A stretch of 64,000 nucleotides of DNA, from assembly GCF_910592395.1 (NCBI RefSeq), contig NC_088312.1, positions 7,132,001 to 7,196,000 of the forward strand, in the 5' to 3' direction. The notes beneath the pieces were generated by a model, which did no database searches, was not told where the DNA came from, and was given only the letters and a program-made list of their open reading frames with translations. The position numbers and the translations under genes are program-made. Shown piece by piece: positions 36,201 through 49,100 of the stretch (positions within the stretch are counted from its first letter, which is position 1; every line of letters starts with the position of its first letter). This stretch comes from Lineus longissimus (lineage: Eukaryota; Nemertea; Pilidiophora; Heteronemertea; Lineidae).

Positions 36201-38062
36201 ATTCAGCTCGTCTAAATAAAGACTTGTGCCAAGACTGGATCTCTTTAACTAAAATCATGAACCTCGCTAAATCCGTAAAATGATTAGGATGACGAAGTGC
36301 ATGATGAAAAAATAGCACATATTTCGTACTATGACTGAGGAAACTGATAATGATGATCAGCTCTGAAATAAAATATTGAAATCAGCTTCTTGGCGAAGAA
36401 GTTGAACACAAGAATAGATTAAAGATAATTTATCTATTAATATATGACTTGGTTGTATTAATCGGGCGTTTATTCATATCACTGCCGTTCCAAAGTTTAA
36501 TCTGTTCATGAAGAAAATATTTTACGAGAAGGCGACACTGAGTTGTGAATATTTGTCGACATGACATCAAAAAAAAAATTCGATAGGACACCAAAATATC
36601 GGCTTTTAAAACGGTAAGAATTAGAATTGATACATTTGTACGAAATATGCTCATACTTGATGTGGCTTCCACGACGTAGTAAGTTGGTAATGTTGGTAAA
36701 GTTGTGTTAGTATCGTTGAGATCAACTGTCGGTGGTCTCCATGGTACTGTCCGATTTGTTGGTACATACATGGTACTTTCCTGGGCCACACACGCCTTTA
36801 TCAAATTTTTGGGGAAAAGGTTCCTGAAAGAAAACAAGACTTCAGGGAAAACATGTCTATCCATAGTCCGTTTCCCGTTATGTGCAAGAATCTATCACTC
36901 AAACTGGAGTGACAAGAATCTAAAACCCCAGCTGTATTCTCCGGGAATGCAATATTCTTCGCATGATCGTAATCAATCTGATCAATCCCTGAACACTTAT
37001 TGGACAATAGGGTAAGACTTATATCCCACTGGGGATACCATATTTACTTCCACACGAAAATTAATCTGTTGCTGATAAAACCAGACCCGAGTTTCTCTGT
37101 GGTTTCGTTTTCATATACCGGTAACACGGTCTCAGCCTGTTAGTTAAAGAGTTTAGTTTTTTCCAACCTTACCTCAATAAATCAAGGAATGCATCTAATG
37201 AAGCCACCTTCTTGTCATCGGCATTAAATTCTGTATCTTTAGGGAGCGTCCTTATATCGGGGCTACCCGGGTGTATGGTCATGACCAGGATGATACCGAG
37301 GATGGCAGCTATTACTGTGGTGCTAAAGTAATACACCAGGGCGTATGAACCCATTTTACCACTTGATTTGGCATCCAATTGGGAAAGGCCTGGAAGAAAT
37401 ATTGACTAAGATTAATATAATGAAATATGTGCAGCATTAGAAAAACCCTGACAAACGCGAAAGGTTAAAGACCACAGAAACTAGCCACGCACGCCGAATA
37501 GGATGAAAGCTCTTTCATTGTTGCATAACCAGACGTGGTGGATCCAAACGGCTCTTTTTGGATCCTGACTGCTATAGTGCTTACATGCAATTTAGCGGGA
37601 TGCTGTGCGTGTCAGGCTAAAGTCTACACGACATGCTTTGTTGAGATTGTGCTGGTCACAACCACTGGAAGGTCAGTGTGTGTTATCCGAGATAAAAAAC
37701 TTGACATTATTGGTCGAATGTGCATCAGAGTTTACTGGAGATTAAAGTGGGAAAAATGCATTTAAAGTACACGGCGTGTTTACCTAAAATTGCTGTGGTC
37801 ACGTTTAATATAGTTGACGTTTACGTGAGACCTTCCGGTCTAGCACTGCTTGCTTACCTGAGATTAAACTGGACACAATCAGTGGAAGGATCAACATCTT
37901 CAGCATGTTCATCAACAGATCTCCAGGGAACTTTATGAGCATGACCGCGTCCGAGCTCGGTTGTGCAAGTCGCAGCAGGAACCCAAAGAACACACCCAGA
38001 ATCACTGATAAGATTGTGAGGACAAGGAGGATATTGTGGGGATTTTTCATCCATTTTTTGAA
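33061..38062 (-). CDS. SLC1A: Excitatory amino acid (glutamate/aspartate) transporter, SLC1 family, nine coding exons, N-terminus missing
   Basis: A plasma-membrane carrier of this family takes up glutamate or aspartate with Na+ and H+ in exchange for K+. Nine minus-strand exons (38062-37858, 37389-37173, 36823-36657, 36088-35990, 35600-35474, 35135-34902, 34577-34383, 33857-33723, 33274-33061) all have GT donors and AG acceptors and join in a consistent frame to 530 residues plus stop TAA. Signatures in order are [20 protein letters not shown] (TM2-3), a glycosylatable loop, the HP1 serine motif [22 protein letters not shown] (TM7), [15 protein letters not shown] (HP2) and [12 protein letters not shown] (TM8). 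The TM8 Arg in DRIRT binds the side-chain carboxylate in acidic transporters and is replaced in neutral (ASCT) members, so an acidic substrate is inferred. The initiator exon was not found: the first exon opens in frame as [13 protein letters not shown] with an acceptor before it. Orthology to a particular vertebrate EAAT was not resolved. Confidence 0.96.
33723..33857 (-). CDS. SLC1A: SLC1 transporter exon H (HP2-TM8 start)
   Basis: It runs from phase 2 to phase 2. It encodes [20 protein letters not shown], then [20 protein letters not shown] and AVDWLL. The hairpin HP2 (the extracellular gate) is recognisable by SIGAA.IP.AG.V. Confidence 0.96.
34383..34577 (-). CDS. SLC1A: SLC1 transporter exon G (HP1-TM7)
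   Basis: It runs from phase 2 to phase 2, with acceptor ttgctattttcag and donor CAG|GTAAAT. It encodes [20 protein letters not shown], then [20 protein letters not shown] and [24 protein letters not shown] is the Na+-binding unwound part of TM7, and the Glu of ALYE corresponds to the proton/K+-coupling Glu of mammalian EAATs. Confidence 0.97.
34902..35135 (-). CDS. SLC1A: SLC1 transporter exon F (TM6 to start of HP1)
   Basis: It runs from phase 2 to phase 2. It encodes [18 protein letters not shown], then [28 protein letters not shown] and [11 protein letters not shown]. The ending is the first half of the serine-rich HP1 motif; the intron splits TALGTSS|SAATLP. Confidence 0.96.
35474..35600 (-). 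CDS. SLC1A: SLC1 transporter exon E (TM5-TM6)
   Basis: It runs from phase 1 to phase 2 with donor ATCTG|GTAAGT. It encodes [17 protein letters not shown], then a segment with [19 protein letters not shown]. The latter is the family pattern F...NE..M.LV..I.WY, with WY completed across the next junction. Confidence 0.95.
35990..36088 (-). CDS. SLC1A: SLC1 transporter exon D
   Basis: It is 99 bp, phase 1 to phase 1, with acceptor gtgcttccag and donor CTCG|GTAAGT. It encodes [20 protein letters not shown] followed by [14 protein letters not shown]. The ending ..DG.NVLG is the conserved entry into TM5. There is a further sequon, NLS. Confidence 0.92.
36657..36823 (-). CDS. SLC1A: SLC1 transporter exon C (extracellular TM4 loop)
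   Basis: It enters in phase 2 and leaves in phase 1 (donor GTATGA). The start, [15 protein letters not shown], is the conserved RN.FP.NL..A element. The remainder is variable and holds N-glycosylation sequons NRT, NDT and NTT, as expected for the large extracellular loop of EAATs. Confidence 0.93.
37173..37389 (-). CDS. SLC1A: SLC1 transporter exon B (TM3-TM4)
   Basis: The exon enters in phase 1 after atttcttccag and leaves in phase 2 at GAG|GTAAGG. It reads [21 protein letters not shown], then a hydrophobic segment [20 protein letters not shown]. This matches the SLC1 TM3-TM4 pattern (Y..ST..A...G). The polar end, [21 protein letters not shown], begins the long extracellular loop. Confidence 0.95.
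37858..38062 (-). CDS. SLC1A: SLC1 transporter exon A (TM1-TM3 start)
   Basis: The acceptor is tttcattccag and the donor is CAG|GTAAGC; the exon ends in phase 1. It encodes [10 protein letters not shown], then the hydrophobic TM1 [20 protein letters not shown], then the family motif [20 protein letters not shown] and VSSLISG. The Met inside it is probably not the initiator, because the residues before it (FKKW) resemble the basic juxtamembrane stretch of the family and because an acceptor sits directly upstream. Confidence 0.95.
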
Positions 38063-41000
38063 CTGGAATGAAAGAGAAAAAAATTGCTTAAAATGTCGAG
38101 GAAAAATTAGGATTCGAACCGCATTTACCTCTTCTCCTCATGATTGGTCCCGCACGAGTGGGATTTTTAAAAATAACATGTAAAAAGACAAACACCATGC
38201 AAACATTGCCTCTGTATGCATTGAAAAAATAATCCGCCCTTGCGGTAATAAAAAAGTTAAAAAAAAGGTTGCAAGAGAAAGGAGCTTAACACTTTAAAAA
38301 AAAGTATTATATTAACACACATTTAGTTAAAATACTGGCAAGTGGTGGGCTAAATGCATAAAGCACTTCCTTATAAATAATGTGTTGTTGCAATATCTCA
38401 ACCGGATTAGATATGTTGACACAGTATCAAATTTCCTAACTATCATTTATATACTGACGAATTTAAGACTGATTAAAAATTCCTGAAACAAAAGTTTTAC
38501 AAATTTTTATGAGAAGTTAAATAATGATATTGTATTATATATGTATGCTGATCGATTATTATGTCGTCTTTAAAACTGTTTCCGGAAAGAGGGTTTTAGA
38601 GTCTTGACAAGCTTGTTGACCCTATACATCTATCATGACGAACGAGGTTTAACATTTCACATTTACTGCCACTTCACATAACAGAAAAATATTTACACAG
38701 GGTAACAAACCGATGGGAGGGGGGGGGGGGGTTCATGATTGAAATATACAAATAATACAAACCCTTTAACTGTTGCCTGTTAACTTTATTCATAAGTACT
38801 AAAACCAACTAGAGACATAAATACTGTACATGTGCACGGTGAACAGGACAAGACATAACAGCGGTGCACTCTTCAAACAGTCTGTTAAATTGTGCATCGA
38901 CAGAGTTAACTGGGCTATGGTAACATTTAAAGATTGGTCATCCGCTTGTGTCATGTAAAAAAAGATTTTAGTTAGTGTTGGTAAATATCATAATCATGAC
39001 ACAATACTTGAAAATTCGCTCAAACTATCACGCCATGGTAAACCAGACGTTTGTGTGTGCCCAATTGATGTGCAAAGTGTTAACGCTGTATGCTGTGTAA
39101 AAAAATCGAAGGTCGGGAATCCTGAGTTGAAATTAACGATGAACCAGAAAAATTTTGTTAAAAAACGTAATTTCCACCACCAGTGGGCGATTCTTTTGCT
39201 ATCTCCAGTTCTTGCTTAAAATAGCCATACTGTGGGGTGACTTGTGGTCATGAATACGGGCGTGGCGATCACGTACATGTTTTGTTATAAGATTAAAAAT
39301 GAATCTTCCGGTGTGCATGCCTTCTCTTCCTACAAGAAAATAGCGTTGCACAGGCAATACTCATTCCTTCTGCGTTTCATAAGATACTGAAATAGGGGTA
39401 ATCTTTAAAGGCTAAAATTCTCACATTGCTGTTTTGTAAAGTGCTAATTTCCAAGTCGAACTGAGAAGAATAAGTCTTGAATGTTAACCCTCTATGCATC
39501 AAGATGACCAGGGATATGTTATGTTGCTTTAAACCGTGCTTGGAACTATCCAAGAGATGCTACAACAGTGTCACATCCACACAGGGTCGGTGTGCAAAAC
39601 TTCGATAAGGTATCGTAATCGAAGATATACTCTGTCTTAACAAACACGAACTGTGAAACGTCTGGGCTCGGATATCTATGTTAACACGTCTAAGGTCTAA
39701 GGTCAATCAGATCTACTCTTCAGGCCACCCTAAGCTGATATCATACGTCACTGCATATGATATTATTTGAGTTTTAAAATGCTTGGTATAATATCAGCTT
39801 AGTACGACTTTACTAACAACAGGATATTACCAACAGCATCGGACTACTTGTAAAAAGGCTGCTCTTACCAACTAGGATACTATTGTCAGATTTGAAACGA
39901 AAACACTGTGTTGGTCAGGAGACTTGCAGGCTGCCTGACCTGTACAGTTAGGCTCATGTAGATGCCTTAATTTTCTGTCCGTTGTTCAAACTATTTGATA
40001 CTTAGTAGCTGCTGTTGGTATCACGCTGCTGATCTAGGGACATTCCAGACTAACTGGTGCATGGTGTTAATCTTCCTTACCTCCTGTTTGTTACAACCTC
40101 GACCCTTTTGTTATTTAGAATAGTGAAAAGATGCCTCATTTTAAACATTAAATGATTTGTAAAATGTCATTGTTTTTTAGAAGAAATATTTAATCTGAAA
40201 ATAATCAAGACTTTTGCATGAGATGCCCATGACCTGCTGGGAGGTGGGGAGTGGGTGGTGGTCATGTGGTGCCGTTTCGACAAGTTAAATGCTGTGGGTG
40301 TAGTGCGATCAGAATAATTTATCATGTGTTAGTTGACTACTTGAAGCTGCAACTTGTGTTAAGTGCACTATCTGTCCACGAAACTTTCACTCATTTGTTT
40401 AGATAAGCAGCTCAATCAGAGCTAGTGAGGCATGTCAGACAAACGCTAACGCCGACCGACGGCTTCGAATCAACGATCCATTTACCACTAGGTTAAAGAC
40501 TAAGCCACAAGACCACAACAACTCTTAATGCACTAGTTCGTTATCACCAGAGATGAAAGATGTACGTCCAGCTTCTTGGTATCCTTATACAAAAACTCCG
40601 GTCATGTCCGATAATGCAAGGCCCTGTCATACTTTACAGAGCGAACTGCCGTTATGGACCAATCCTGCCATGCGTAAAATTATCTCATCTACTCGTGCAT
40701 TTAAAACTGCTTTCGTATCGAAATACAGGCAATTATATCGTGCTTATTGCACAGGAGAAACCGAATACACTCATTAAATTCAAAATACAGATTTTCTAGA
40801 CAGCATCATTAGTTGAGGATTCTGACAAACAGACTATCTATTTGACCTGAGAAACTAACCCCCGGGTACAAGAAATGTAAAAACACAACTCATCAAAGCA
40901 AGATAGAAGACAGATAGGGTTTCAAACATATCCAGGGTCCCCGATGCCAATAAGGTGTAAAACCTAAACAAGTCGAGATGGATTTGTAAAATATACCAAT

Positions 41001-43100
41001 TCCCAAAGGGGATCTGGGTTTGGGAAAGAAATGATCAGGTTTGTCCCTTCCAGGGATCATGATGACGGATGCAGATTTTGTAGGAATTTTGTATTAACTC
41101 TTTATCTCATTTCATCAGAGGGCTGTAACTCATAACAATTTATGCTTCTTTGGTTTTTAATGTTAAGATCCAGCAAAGACGCCTAAAAGCCTGAGGTGGA
41201 CTTATTAAATACTAAACCTTGATGACACTTCTAAAGATAAACATTTTTGTTACAAGACACGTATTCTTGGATTCAATTCCTGGCATGTGCAATAGAGGCC
41301 AAGGTATCTCTCAATTAATACAACGTACATTTCCTTCAATTTCTGATTCCCACCGACAATACAAAACACCCAATATTTCTTACAGACAAGACAATCTTAC
41401 TGGGGCATTTCGTTTAACTGTTTAATATGTTTATCATTCTTTATTAGCAATTTCCACATAATTACAACTCAGTGTCTCCAAGATGACCTAAAATGGTTAA
41501 GGGAAGGGGATGGTTTTTGCACTTTAGCAAGACGACAGTGAACTTAATGACAATAAAGGTAAAAAAGGCAGTGTAATAACACAATTCATATATTAGAATA
41601 AAATAGAAAGCGGTTGACCTCAAATTCATTATCAAAGTGCACAATACATTCTGGAGCAGTTTGTACTCTAGACATAAAGTGCGCCAAATGCATTAGTGTT
41701 TTAACATTACAAGTGGGCTGGAGTCACACCAGAATGACCAGGTCTCGTAACATGAAAATTGTCCATCAAATTATGGCAGGGTTGGGTAAACAATTTGATA
41801 GAAGCTTTTCTTTCATGCATCCATTACTGGTATTACTACAGGAACTAGTCATAATCCAACCATACCATCCCTGGGTGATAAGCTGTTTTCTACTGATGCA
41901 TTAATGCATTAGAAAGATCACCTAAAAATCACTGACGTCTGCCAGACTCATTATCAAGAATAAAGTTAACAAAACAAACCAAAACATAGAAAAGTCCGGG
42001 ATTTTGTTCTCTCAACCAATCACTATGATTTGCATGAGTTGTGTGACATCCCTTTTTATCATGACCCATATGTGCCATCAAAAATTAAGAAAGAGTAGTA
42101 GACTAGATAGTCTTTATCAATTCTTGGTGCAATTCTGAATATAAGATTCATAAATTATACACAGAACACTACCTTAAAACAATCTGATGAACATGATATT
42201 AAGAACATGATTGTATTAAGAACATGTAATAAGCCATTTAAAACCGTATAATGCACACCAGTGTATGAAAATCATGTGGTAAATCAAGAGCGATGCTTTT
42301 CCAAAAAAACTAACTTAACTCTGTCACCCATTATGCAGTGTAATACATGTATGAAGGGCATTAAACAAGTTAGAATATCATGAAAAGGACGTATGTGTGA
42401 TAGACATGACCTATTTGCAGCAAGACTCTGATCCCAACATGCACGGCCCAAACCGCAAAAGCAGTTTTTCCGATTTTCAAATTTCGTTTTAAAGATGCCA
42501 TTTTCTCACTTCTGTATCGCACCTGCCGAACGTTTATTACCTAAGATATCACTTTTTCTGCTTAAAGTGCACTGTTGTGACAGAACACACCTAAACAGCT
42601 AGGAGAGAACAAAGCGCATCATAAGTCATGTCTATCAGGGGTTAATAGGAGAAGCGAAAAGCATGCCTTTACCTAAAATACCGTTCAAGCATTTATTTCC
42701 TGATGACTTTTCTTTGAAAAACCCACAATACATACATATAGAGTATGTATACTGTGCTAGTGGTGGATTTGGTTAAATCTCACGTTTTTCACTTTTTGAA
42801 AACACCACAAAAATTTTCAGCTGTTTACTTTAAATTTCAAGCTATACAACTTACGTTCTAAAGAACATAATCCTTTGAGATTGAAATACAGATTATCATA
42901 TTATTGACAATCAATCTGTTTGACAGGCAAGTTATATTCCGAAAATCCATCCTAAATCAACCAAGGCAAAAATGTTTCATTTCATTATTATAATCACTCA
43001 TGTGGTTCGACACTCAAAGCACTGGCGAAGGATGAAGAAAAAAACAAAGAAAAGAAATAGAAAGATGAAGAAAGGACATCAGGAAAACAAAACAGCCCGA
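38063..43100. other. Upstream or first-intron region of the SLC1 gene, no exon recognised
   Basis: The transporter's N-terminal exon should lie here or further right, but no short ATG-bearing exon with a phase-0 donor was found. A poly-G run is at 38718-38731 and a hairpin at 39730-39802. Confidence 0.4.
39730..39802. repeat. Hairpin with 17-bp stem and one mismatch
   Basis: ctaagctgatatcatac pairs with gtataatatcagcttag at the other end of a 73-nt segment. Confidence 0.55.
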
Positions 43101-46100
43101 ACACTGCTTTGTTGATTTCCGGCATACTTTACCTCTGCAGGGGTGCAACATTTGCATTTTGGCATAGGCCTTGATCGCAACTGTAGTGAGCAGAACATGG
43201 TAAATGGTAAGACATGCTGCAAAGACTGCTATTTGGCATCAGCTGAAGTAGCAAAACTGGTTGTTGCTCACCAGTCACTTTCAGGAGTTGCTCGTGAAAA
43301 TGCACATGTTTTAATAGGAATGAAAATGATATGGGGCTATTTCAGATTTATGACAACATACTGCTCTGTTAGCCAGACGTATGATTAGACAAACTGCTGC
43401 AATGCTTGGACTTATCGAATTATCTGGCGAATTGGATTCATGTTAGGAATTATTTGATTCCTCAGGTTTGAGCAAAAGGCTAAGCAACAACCACACCCGC
43501 TCCAACCCTTGGTACCTACAAAGCTAAGAAACAGTTTATGTTGATGATGATCGCACAGTGACGCTTTGAGATGAAAAGACGAACTGGTTATAGCAGTGGG
43601 GTGTCAGAGTTAAACTGTCCTCGACCAGCCATTATGGTGATGTGGTGGGGTGCAGCAAATGTCCAACAACAATGTTATAGTAAGCCTGAATGGAGTAAGC
43701 GCAACAAGTCTTTGATTTATGCATAAGCTCAGTTCCGTTTGCTTAATAAAACCACACATTTGTCTCAAAGTGAAGTTTGCTAATGTAGTCTGTGCTCACC
43801 TTTTCAAAACAGGATGTATTCTGCCCCTCGACACGAACTTCTCCGTCTTCCATCATCATTGGTTCCTTGGTACCAGCGTCATTCATTCTCCTGTTAAATC
43901 AGATCAAGGTCCCTATAAAGACACAAGTGATATGATAAGTGCCAATGAGTTCTCACTAAAATTTCAAGATGGTGTCTTGATACTTTATCTGGTCTGTGGT
44001 CTCTCTTGTCGGCTTTTCTTTGTTCCACCTCCCTATCTAAAATGGCTCTTCGTATGTAGAAAATATGAATGTATTCAGCAAAATTGGCAATTAACTTGGT
44101 TCTTGTGACATCGAATATTTTGATAAGCTCATGAGATATTTTGATAAGATGGGTTGCTATATTATTTGTATAAAGAAGGTGATGTCTCTCTGGGCGATGA
44201 TCTCGATATTCTAGGTTTCACTGGAAAAGACAAGCAAATAATTCAGTTTAGGGAATTGCCAGTCAATTGGTTTGCTCTGTATCCTTGACCATTACATGAT
44301 TGAATAGAATATGCTGATAAGTGAACTGAGTTGTTCTTTTGGCCATATCGTATGTGTTCAGGTCATGAAAGAAGAATCGGTTCAGTATTAAACAGTGCTA
44401 TTTGGCATCTGTGGCTATTTAGAGCCCCCATGACCGATATGACCAATGGGATATCAACTGTGGCATAATAATCTTAACAGCTGACGTTGTCATAACTCTC
44501 GACTATCGTTCAAGAGAAAAAATCTTCGAAAATGTTATACATTGAGTAAGCCCGAATAGACCCACCTAATCCTGCTGCTGAAAATGCCTCGTAAGTCCAT
44601 GAATAACCCTGACATTCATAATTGGCCATCAGATATAGCCCTGCAATATATCCCTTTATCGTGTGTAGCTCAGACAGGTTGATAAGTAGGTGCAAAAAAT
44701 ACTAAGGTAGAAAAGAAGAGAAGACTATCAAATAACAGCATAGGATATCAGAACAGGAAACCTGTCCTACACTCAAAATACTCCAAAGTTACAAAAGTCG
44801 GTGAAGTGGCTCTTCTTGATTAAAGTATAGTTTTCAACTTGGATAGCGATTCACGTTACAGTGCAAATATAAAGGATGGTCCTTACAAGCCGGGATTGCA
44901 GCTATTCAGTTGTAGAGTTTTTACTGAGAAACGTGATACCCTTACAAATTGTATCAAAGGCTCTCTCAGCTTTCAGAAGCACGTTTTATGTGGACCTAGA
45001 TATCTGGTAGAGAAAAGATCACGAAGGCTAAACACGCTGGTACAACATGGTTAATCAATCATGTCGTATAAATCATCTCAGAAAAATTGGTGGCGATAAA
45101 CATGATTCCGGCACCATGTGTCGCCAGGTGGAGCCTCATTAATTTTTTCAACTGGAGATATGAAATCTGGCGTTTTTTATTCAAGCAGTGTTTAACATGT
45201 TTTAGATCAGTATTTGATTTATCGCCCTTTTCCTTTTCTTGGCCAGTGTGTGCATGGCTGTACATGTTCTGAATGAAGAATCCGTTAGCCATGTTTCCTA
45301 ATATTTGAATATAGTTGGAAAAATTGACTACAAAACGTTTTTGAATTCGATTAATATGTTGTATGATAAAGCCATTAGGAGCTAGCCCACAACAACTGTG
45401 ATTGCCTGAAATTTGCAAAAAAAGTTATGTACTGTAGATTTAATTCAAAAAAAGTAGCACAGAGAACCCGCAGCATGCAACACTCAATCGCATTATAATT
45501 CATTGCCCAAACTTAGAGAATAAATTGTGCAGTATGCAGCAACCAGCAGATTTGCTGCTGAGCATTGCGCGATGAAGACATAATTCAGATTGCGCTAATC
45601 GGTGGAAGTATTCCATCTTGTTTTTGTATGATGTTTTGATTGCCTCGATTAGATTGATAGCAACTTTATGAATGCTTAGAATTACTGGTATGATGTAGCT
45701 CAACAAGAAGTTGATAACACTAGATACCAATGATTGCTTTTTAGACGAGACAAAACCTTTTGGTACTCCAATGATGGGCTAATTAATGCCAATGGCTTTA
45801 AATTGAAAAATTATCACAGACTTTTTTCAGATTGGTTTTAGTCTGGTGTAGTCAAGCGTGTAGTTGATTCGGGAGCCGGTTTCCATTTCAACAATTAGCT
45901 CCATACTGGAGACGCAGTTGGACAAGGACATTATCTATTTTTTCATGACTTCTTCCTCGTGATCTATACTCCGGCCTTTTCTCACTGTGGCCCTATAACA
46001 CTTTTTACACATTTGAGTAAGTAGACACTCTATCAGAGAACTTTTCCGTAGAAATTCTTCAAAGCTGATGACCTCTGTTATTTGTCACACAAGTAGTTCC

Positions 46101-49100
46101 TTTTTTCTCAAGGTCAGAATCTAATGTACCTATTTCTCTTGTTGGTTGAATGGACGTAGGAGTGTGAATGAGGCGTTTTTTCATAGACAGTGAATTGGCT
46201 TTATGCGTGACCTTCTAAGCACACAATGAATAACCTCTAGTATTATCATCTCAATCATTTTCCCCTGCCGTTTTTTTTATTGCAACAGGAAAGTGGAGCA
46301 GCCACTCAGTTTAATAATGATATATCCCGTGACAAAACCTTTTGTCCGTCAACAGTCTTGATGTGATCGCAGTGGGCTGAGTTGGTATAAAAGGGATCAG
46401 GTTCATCTTTGCGAAAAAGGTTTACGCATTATTAAAAATTTACGCCCAGGGTATGCTTTCCACAAATAATTATCAGTATCTACCATTCAAAAAGTTCCTG
46501 TCATTTGCTGATGAATTTTTTAACGTCAACTTTGACTTGGATAAACCCTGAGTTTATCAAACTGGATAATGCGGGTATCTGATGCAAGTAAGTGCTTGGA
46601 GTGATTAAGCGCTTTCATATCCAGGGCTCTATCAGAAGCATTGTGGATGTGACTGAATTCTACTGTAGTAGGAAAACGCACATAACCGAATCCGCATGGT
46701 TGTCTTGGCATCAGTAAATCATTACTGGATGTACCGTGCATGTACCCGGGGTCATTTCTTTTTATTGACTGGAAGCCCCTGAATTATTGAGCTTGGGCTT
46801 TAATGGACAGATGAATGCATCAACCTGGTTAATGTTGATTTTTTGTTGTCATATATTATTCCTAAAACTGTCATCACTACAAGTAATCACAGTGATATGA
46901 TAAGCATCGTATTTTGAGCTACCGTAGTTCGCCATTTCACAGCAGTACCAGTAATGATACGTTTAACCAAAGTGGAAACCAGCGGATGCTCTTATTACGT
47001 TGGAAGGCAATATCACGTTATACTACACATGCTAAAGTACTACAGTACTACGTCTCTCCTAAAGTTTCAGGCAGCCTTGTTCAGGTGAACTGCATGTATA
47101 TTGTAACAATTATGGTTTTCCACGAGTTGTTGATGTTAGTTTTTTAAGGAATGTTGGGTCGGCCTTTTTGCACAATTAACTAGGCTAAATGCCTCTAATG
47201 CCAACCTTTACTGTGTTCTGATGTTCAACTTTACAAAAAATATCACCAAATGGTTGCTATTGTTTTAACTCTGTTAAAGCCAGGATTGCCTTCTTGCAGT
47301 ACTCTAAAACTGGATAAAATCCATACTCAAACGGCCAGCAATGACTTTTACAAAATCGTTACCTTTTCTGAGCATCTTAAAAGAGTATAAGAATAAATGG
47401 CACTTGGTTGGCAAGAATCGGACAATACCAAGAACAAGCCAGCTAAATAATGAAAAATACAGATAGGCTATTATCAAGTGTAGGGTTGATAAGATATTCA
47501 CCATCTTGGTACCATCATGCTCATTCCCTGTAGCGTTGCATCTATCAGCGTTCATAGATTGTACCTGGGTTCTCATCACCTTCTCCCATAACATGTTCTT
47601 GGAAGCTCACCAAAGGAAAGGTGGTAACGAACTCTACAATGCTTTGTAATCATGAGTGCCAAGAGACAGCTTGCACCATCATCGCATTGGTGAATCCCTT
47701 TTCTTAAGTTTTTCCAGTGGTGGCTATATAGAGGGGTTAGCATTTTTGTTAATAGCTTCATCATATATTAAATTGTCCACCGCATTCTCAATCGGATCAA
47801 ACTACATGTACATTAAAACACAGGAATATGAAATATAAATATCCCACAGAGAATTCGATACCCTCAATACAATAGGAAATCTTATTTGCATATGACTGAG
47901 ACCTGCCGGACCACATCGGCCTTTGTCAAATGACTTGTGCTAAAAGCTTTCATTGTACTGTATTTACTCCTCAGTACAATACATGTACATCAATGAAATG
48001 GTTTCATAAAAGCCTTTAGTCCCAAGTCAATGCACTAGAATTCATGTTGAACGTTCAACTAAGTCAATGTTTGCAATGATTTTGATGTTGCCTCAAACTT
48101 CAAACATATTTGCTTTCGAAAGATACTCTTCGTTAATCAATGTATCATGGTGGGTATATCATGCTCCCATAACTTTCGTCTTGGATTTTATTTTGGACGA
48201 AAGGAGCCTCATTGCAATAGCAGCCAATATCATGCTACCTAAACCTTTGCCTTGGATTTTATTAAGGAGGAAAGGAAACTTTGCCAATCATATCTCATGG
48301 GATCAATTCACATGAATTGCATGGACTTCCAAGAGGCGGCACCATTGAGATTGGACAAGATTGTGTTCAACACAAGATAATTAAACCAGCTTGGCGTTTC
48401 ACAATCAAACGAAAACGCTAACAAAAATTAATTTGTTAAGTTTACACATGAAGGAATACGCATTTCATTTAAGTAATTTCCCAAAGGGTTTGATGGTATC
48501 AGATAAGCTGTCACTTTAACTAAATCGTGTAGTATCTAGGATACTAATACCGCGCAGTATGTTGTTTCATTCCCTATGGTTTTGGAGCCATCTCTTTGAT
48601 GTGCTCTCAATTCCATAACAAGTGTAGCTTGTCTTGCTGCAATTACGTACGGTAGCAAACGAAAAGGTCTTGTTGTTGATGTACCGTGACCAGTAAGGAA
48701 GAAAATAAACTACGGTAACGAAGTTTATCTTTATATACAGCATCAAAATGTTATCATATACATATGTATGTATATGAGTGAGGCATAACGACTCTTTGCA
48801 CTGTAATAGATTAATGGGTTAAAGGCAGACTGGGGGAACAGCTATGTACTTACTCAGTATTATGTGAACAATATTAGGAGAGAAAATAAGCCGAACATAT
48901 CATATAACCTTGTCTCGTCCTCCCTTGGGGCTATGTTTTAAAGCTGTGTGACTGTCAAAGCAGGCTTGACAGCATCCCCCATTTGGTTCACTTACTCAAA
49001 CTATGAAATGGTGGCAGAAAAACATCAAAGTTTCCATAATACAATAATAATGCAAAACATGTTTGTAAGAAACTAAAATTGTGATTTACTGAGAACGCGT

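Noticed and set aside
38110-38120. B-box-like GGTTCGAATCC on the minus strand
   Set aside because: No A-box at tRNA spacing and no acceptor stem.
38113-38135. Short ATG exon ATGAGGAGAAGAG|GTAAAT as the transporter's first exon
   Set aside because: It ends in phase 1 while the next exon needs phase 0, and the intron would be only about 65 bp.
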